8,973 bases of DNA from Planctomycetota bacterium (GTDB lineage Bacteria; Planctomycetota; PUPC01; JABMSA01; JAUWKK01), in the NCBI GenBank assembly GCA_030614245.1, contig JAUWKK010000092.1:1-8973 (forward strand), in the 5' to 3' direction. Of the stretch, positions 5,527 to 8,973 are shown in pieces. A program made the translations under genes and the position numbers. The first letter of the stretch is position 1, and each line of letters begins with the position of its first letter. Under the pieces are notes generated by a model that saw nothing but the letters and a program-made list of their open reading frames with translations, did not search any database and was not told where the DNA came from.

Positions 5527-6432
5527 ATGAGAACAGCACAGGCCGATACATCGCGGTTCCTCGATCCCGATACGCTCCGGAACTTGCAGCATCTGTCGCT
5601 GACGTCGCGCGCGCTCGTCGAAGGCTCGATGTCCGGCGCGCACCGCAGCCCGTACAAGGGCCTCAGCACCGAGTTCGCCGACCATCGGCAATACGTCAAG
5701 GGCGACGACCTCAAGCGGATCGACTGGAAAGTCTACGCGCGCACCGAGCGGTATTACATCAAGCGCTACGAGGAAAGCACCAACCTGAAGACATACATCC
5801 TCGTCGACTGCTCGGCGTCGATGGCGTACGCCTCGGAGGACGTGTCCAAGTACGAGTACGCGTGCCACCTGTTCGCGGGGCTGGCCTACGTGACGATCAA
5901 AGCCTCCGACAGTGCCGGAATGGTGCTGTTCGGCGAGCGCATCGAGGACTACTTCGCGCCCCGATCATCGCTCTCGCATCTGCGGGCGATGCTCGATTCG
6001 CTCGTCAGCGCCACCCCACGGAACGGCACGAACACGGCGACGGCCCTCCACGGCATGGCCGAGCTGATCAAGCGCCGCGGCCTGATAATCGTCATCTCCG
6101 ACCTCATGGACGACCCCGAGCAGGTGATGAAGGGCCTCGCACACTTCAAGCAGAAGCGACACGACGTGATCGTCCTGCACGTCCTCGACGACCACGAACT
6201 CAACTTCCCATTCGAGAAAGTCGCAACTTTCCGCGACATGGAAAGCGGCGAAAAGGTCCGCGTCTCGCCCAAGGACCTCAAGGACGACTACAGCACCGAA
6301 TTGACCGCCTTTATCGATCAGTATAAGCGCGCCTGCTTCGAGAACAACATCGACTACGTGACGATCAACACGAAGACGCCTCACGCGACGCTGCTGAGCG
6401 CGTATCTGCGCAGGCGCGAAAAAGTCAGATGA
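5527..6432 (+). CDS. DUF58 family protein with VWA-like metal site
   Basis: A 301-residue DUF58 protein, a cytoplasmic partner in MoxR/VWA chaperone-type systems. GGAGG (5514-5518) lies 8 nt before the ATG. The family signature is clear: EFADHRQYVKGDDLKRIDWK, then KRYEESTNLKTYIL, running into the MIDAS motif DCSASM with Asp94, Ser96 and Ser98. A threonine in NGTNTAT (166-172) and Asp192 in VISDLMDD supply the other metal-ligand positions, so the site looks intact. There is no membrane segment, matching the short DUF58 class. The C-terminus (HATLLSAYLRRR) is typical. It sits 16 nt before a BatA-type gene, the standard arrangement. The MoxR ATPase usually found just upstream is missing. Substrate and process are unknown for this lineage; the family assignment is secure. 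Confidence 0.95.
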   Translation: MRTAQADTSRFLDPDTLRNLQHLSLTSRALVEGSMSGAHRSPYKGLSTEFADHRQYVKGDDLKRIDWKVYARTERYYIKRYEESTNLKTYILVDCSASMAYASEDVSKYEYACHLFAGLAYVTIKASDSAGMVLFGERIEDYFAPRSSLSHLRAMLDSLVSATPRNGTNTATALHGMAELIKRRGLIIVISDLMDDPEQVMKGLAHFKQKRHDVIVLHVLDDHELNFPFEKVATFRDMESGEKVRVSPKDLKDDYSTELTAFIDQYKRACFENNIDYVTINTKTPHATLLSAYLRRREKVR

Positions 6433-6448
6433 ACCGTGGAGCAACCGA

Positions 6449-8653
6449 ATGTTTCTGGCAGCTCCTTTCTTGTGGGGAATGGCGGCGCTTGGGCTGCCGG
6501 TCCTCATCCACATGATGCAGAGCCCGCGCGCGAGGCTCATCAACTTCCCCTCGGTGCGGTTTCTCAAGATATGCCGGAAGAACGCCGTCCGCCGGACGCG
6601 GCTCAAGAACCTCATCCTGCTGCTGCTGAGGATGCTGCTGCTGGCGCTGATAGTCTTCGGAATGGCAAAGCCGTTTCAGAAGAACGAGACGACCGAGGCG
6701 CTGCCCGAGGCGGCGATCTCGATGGTGATCGTCCTGGACAACTCGTATTCGATGGGGTATGTCGATCGGGGAACGATGCGGTTCGAGCAGGCGAAGCTGG
6801 CTGCAATCGGCCTGGTCGACAGCCTCAAGCCCGGCGACGACGTCGCCGTCATCCTGATGAACGAGAAGCCCGTCCCTTATGTCCGGGAGCTGAGCACCGA
6901 TCTCGAACGGGTCAGGAAAGTCCTCCGCGAGGCCGAGCTTGCGATCGCCGGCACGAAGGTCGAGCCGTCACTGCGCGAGGCGCTCCGGATAGTGCAAAAG
7001 CCGCCGGCGGCCACGCCCGAGGTCAAACCAGGCGAAGAGGCGCCCGACCTCCGCAGGCGACGCGAAGTCCACGTCCTCACCGACTTGCAGGCGAGCAGTT
7101 GGAGTGACGTTCTCAAGGGCAATTTCCTCAAGACCGTTGATACTACCGCGAAGATATATGTCTCGAGTTTCGGGCGGAAAGGTTCGCCCAACAGCTTCAT
7201 CGAATCGGCGACCGTCACGGCCAGCGGCACGCACGAGACGACGATCACCGCCAAAGTCCGTGCATCGGGGGCCGGCTCGCCCGGCAATATCATCACGCTG
7301 AACGTCAACGACAGGAACGTCACGCAGGAAGCGTTCGCCGTTCGGCCCGGCACGCCCACGCCGGTGCCGCTCGTGACGCAGTTTTCCGATGCCGGCAGCT
7401 ATCGTTGCGTGCTGAGCCTGCAGGACGACGACCTGAACATCGACGACCGGTATTACTTCACGGTGGAGGTCGGCGAGCGATCAACGGTGCTGGTCGTCGA
7501 CGGCGAGCCATCGGCGGTCGAGCCGCTGGCGGAGACTTTCTACCTGTGGGCGGCGTTCAATCCGGGGGCGGTCGCAGGCGGGGCTGCGCCCAGCGATGCG
7601 CGAAGGATCGGCGTGGCTACGCTGCCCACGACCAGCCTCGAGGGCCTCCGGTGCGTGATCCTGTGCAACGTCGGGCATCTCGATGGCGCCGAGCTGATCA
7701 AGATCGAGAACCACCTTCGCGAAGGCGGCAGCGTGATGATCTTCACCGGCCGCAACGTCAACGCCGAGGAATACAACCAGTGGACCTGCCTGCCGATCGC
7801 GCTGACGCAGCCGGTCGGCGACGCGGCGAAGCGGCAGTCGTTCGGATTCGGCGAGGTGCGCGGGAATCATCCGCTCTTCGCGCGCAAACTCGACCTGCGC
7901 AGCGCCCGGTTCTTCATCTGCTACGGCTCCGACCGCAACCGTGTGAAAGACGGCGGCGCGATCCTGCGGAGCTTCGACAACGGCCAGCCCGCTCTGATCG
8001 AATACATCTATGAAGGCAAGGGCAAAGTGCTGCTCTTCACCAGCACGTGCGACCTCGAATGGACGAACTTCCCGCTGCGGCGGGCCTTCCTGCCCTGGCT
8101 GTATCAGGCCATGTATTACCTCTCGAACCAGGATACCGAGGGCAAGGCCTACAAGCTCCACGAGAAGGTGAAGTTCCAGGCGCTGGCGGCCGAATACAAG
8201 AAGTCGATCAGCGTAACCGACCCGGCCGGCAATCGCACGGTGCTGCGTCCGCAGGTGAAGGGTGGCAGCGCCGAGGTGCTCTTTACCGGCACGAGCTTGC
8301 CCGGAATGTACCAGGTCGACGCCGACGAAGCCTTCAGCAACAGTGCGGGCTTCGGCGTCAACCTCGGCGTGAGCGAGTCCATTCTGACTGTGGCAGACCA
8401 GGACGGGATAGAGTCTGCCGCCCCGGCGGGGATGATCTCGTTCCTCGATGTGACGGCCCTCGCGAGCGTGCCCCAGGAGATGAAGGACATCCGCGGTGGG
8501 AAAGAATACTGGCCGATGCTGTTCAAGCTTGCGCTGCTGCTGTTCATCGTTGAGTCGCTGTTCGGCAATTTCATCAGCCGCACGAAGAAAGCCGGCGGAA
8601 TGGAGCAGCCGCTGTTCGAAGTGCTCAAGCAGCGCACTCCGGGGATAGAGTAG
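6449..8653 (+). CDS. BatA-type VWA membrane protein
   Basis: A 734-residue inner-membrane protein. GGAG (6438-6441) lies 7 nt before the ATG. The N-terminus is the BatA (aerotolerance regulator) domain, with a first membrane segment (FLWGMAALGLPVLIHMM), a basic loop with FPSVRFLK, and a second segment at about 54-73. A VWA domain follows, with MIDAS residues Asp97, Ser99 and Ser101 (DNSYSM), Thr169 and Asp212. Residues about 215-340 look like an immunoglobulin-type beta region. From 345 (STVLVVDGEP) to about 560 there is a class I amidotransferase-like fold with GGSVMIF near 430, but no clear catalytic Cys-His-Glu set, so it is probably structural. A further beta region and a C-terminal membrane segment (about 690-710) end it. 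With DUF58 it should form the core of an envelope VWA system: cytoplasmic DUF58, membrane BatA, extracytoplasmic DUF4159. The layout resembles large BatA proteins of Planctomycetota. The topology of the VWA domain is inferred only. Confidence 0.92.
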   Translation: MFLAAPFLWGMAALGLPVLIHMMQSPRARLINFPSVRFLKICRKNAVRRTRLKNLILLLLRMLLLALIVFGMAKPFQKNETTEALPEAAISMVIVLDNSYSMGYVDRGTMRFEQAKLAAIGLVDSLKPGDDVAVILMNEKPVPYVRELSTDLERVRKVLREAELAIAGTKVEPSLREALRIVQKPPAATPEVKPGEEAPDLRRRREVHVLTDLQASSWSDVLKGNFLKTVDTTAKIYVSSFGRKGSPNSFIESATVTASGTHETTITAKVRASGAGSPGNIITLNVNDRNVTQEAFAVRPGTPTPVPLVTQFSDAGSYRCVLSLQDDDLNIDDRYYFTVEVGERSTVLVVDGEPSAVEPLAETFYLWAAFNPGAVAGGAAPSDARRIGVATLPTTSLEGLRCVILCNVGHLDGAELIKIENHLREGGSVMIFTGRNVNAEEYNQWTCLPIALTQPVGDAAKRQSFGFGEVRGNHPLFARKLDLRSARFFICYGSDRNRVKDGGAILRSFDNGQPALIEYIYEGKGKVLLFTSTCDLEWTNFPLRRAFLPWLYQAMYYLSNQDTEGKAYKLHEKVKFQALAAEYKKSISVTDPAGNRTVLRPQVKGGSAEVLFTGTSLPGMYQVDADEAFSNSAGFGVNLGVSESILTVADQDGIESAAPAGMISFLDVTALASVPQEMKDIRGGKEYWPMLFKLALLLFIVESLFGNFISRTKKAGGMEQPLFEVLKQRTPGIE

Positions 8654-8710
8654 CATGATGGCCCGCAGGGGGCGTATGTGTTTAGCGTGTTTAGAATACC
8701 GGCGGCAGGT

Positions 8711-8766
8711 CTAAGCCCCAACGGGGCGTAGGGTTGTAGCCGGGGCTGCGGCTTCCGAGCCCCCGG
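8711..8766 (+). repeat. Strong GC hairpins after the operon
   Basis: GCCCC-AAC-GGGGC (8715-8727) is a perfect short hairpin. CCGGGGCT (8740-8747) then pairs with AGCCCCCGG (8758-8766) with one bulged C. They begin 62 nt after the BatA stop and may limit read-through or decay of the operon mRNA. The wording of the sequence resembles the dispersed repeats common between genes in Planctomycetota, and it is contiguous with the 61-nt repeat copy. Bases 8654-8710 hold nothing I can identify. Confidence 0.55.
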
Positions 8767-8786
8767 AAATGGTCGGAAAAATCCCA

Positions 8787-8847
8787 GCCCCGAAGGGGCG
8801 CAGGAGCGCTGTGAACTGTAGAATTCGTCCGTCGCCCCTTCGGGGCT
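8787..8847 (+). repeat. 61-nt dispersed repeat, copy 2
   Basis: This copy matches 2666-2726 at 52 of 61 positions without gaps and in the same orientation. It is the better-preserved copy: its ends GCCCCGAAGGGGC (8787-8799) and GCCCCTTCGGGGC (8834-8846) are perfect reverse complements, and each is itself a hairpin with a 3-nt loop. Such nested terminal inverted repeats suggest a REP-like or miniature transposable element. Confidence 0.75.
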
Positions 8848-8973
8848 ATTGCGCTTTTTCGCACGTTTACCGGGGGTTCCGCGTCGCGTCCCCCCCCGCG
8901 ACCGCCCCTCGCGCCGGCGGGGCTGTCGGCGGGGGGTAATGGGGGCCAGGCCCACGCCCGCCGGGGGGCGGGG
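8848..8973. other. Very GC-rich, homopolymer-rich tail
   Basis: After a small TGCG/CGCA hairpin (8850-8863) comes a segment with CCGGGGG and an 8-nt C run. From about 8890 to the end the sequence is almost all G and C with many runs of five or more. No coding frame or known feature is visible. The ACCGGGGGTT start looks like the continuation of the dispersed-repeat family. The composition could also reflect poor sequence quality. Confidence 0.5.

Noticed and set aside
6436..7107. + strand open frame overlapping the start of the BatA gene
   Set aside because: It is out of frame with a gene whose membrane segments and MIDAS motif are clear, and its product is Arg/Pro/Ala-rich.
7481..8656. 391-codon minus-strand open frame across the BatA gene
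   Set aside because: It mirrors codon positions of the BatA-type gene, has an Arg/His/Ala-rich composition, and matches no family.

Overview
The window is GC-rich bacterial DNA whose gene content points to the Planctomycetota or a close relative in the PVC group. The reasons are two DUF4159 proteins beside DUF58 and BatA-type von Willebrand A (VWA) genes, a DUF6941-like gene, and short dispersed GCCCC/GGGGC hairpin repeats between genes. This placement is an inference from family distribution; there is no rRNA or other marker here. All confident genes lie on the + strand.

Region 1 (1-1838) is a short housekeeping unit. It holds argJ (arginine biosynthesis, GTG start at 169) and, 17 nt later, a 138-residue DUF6941-like protein. 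A good promoter candidate sits just before argJ, inside what a naive longest reading frame would call coding. Bases 1-101 may carry the end of an upstream gene.

Region 2 (1839-3036) is mostly non-coding and rich in repeats. It contains a 24-bp perfect palindrome, a possible 29-residue minus-strand micro-gene, one small single-span membrane protein gene (2157-2393), a degenerate inverted repeat, and copy 1 of a 61-nt dispersed repeat. It ends in a structured leader with a promoter candidate for the next operon.

Region 3 (3037-8653) is the main locus, five genes on one strand. They are a secreted DUF4159 protein; a second DUF4159 protein in the same frame, separated by one TAG stop and one codon; a secreted protein with a pseudopilin-G-like core; a DUF58 protein with an intact MIDAS metal site; and a large membrane-anchored BatA/VWA protein. 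Related loci in this group normally include a MoxR AAA+ ATPase next to the DUF58 gene. None is present here, and the pseudopilin-like gene occupies that slot. The likely theme is an envelope-associated MoxR/VWA-type chaperone or assembly system, but its substrate is unknown.

Region 4 (8654-8973) is non-coding. It has strong GC hairpins, copy 2 of the 61-nt repeat (same orientation as copy 1, so the Region 3 operon lies between direct copies), and a very GC-rich, homopolymer-laden tail.
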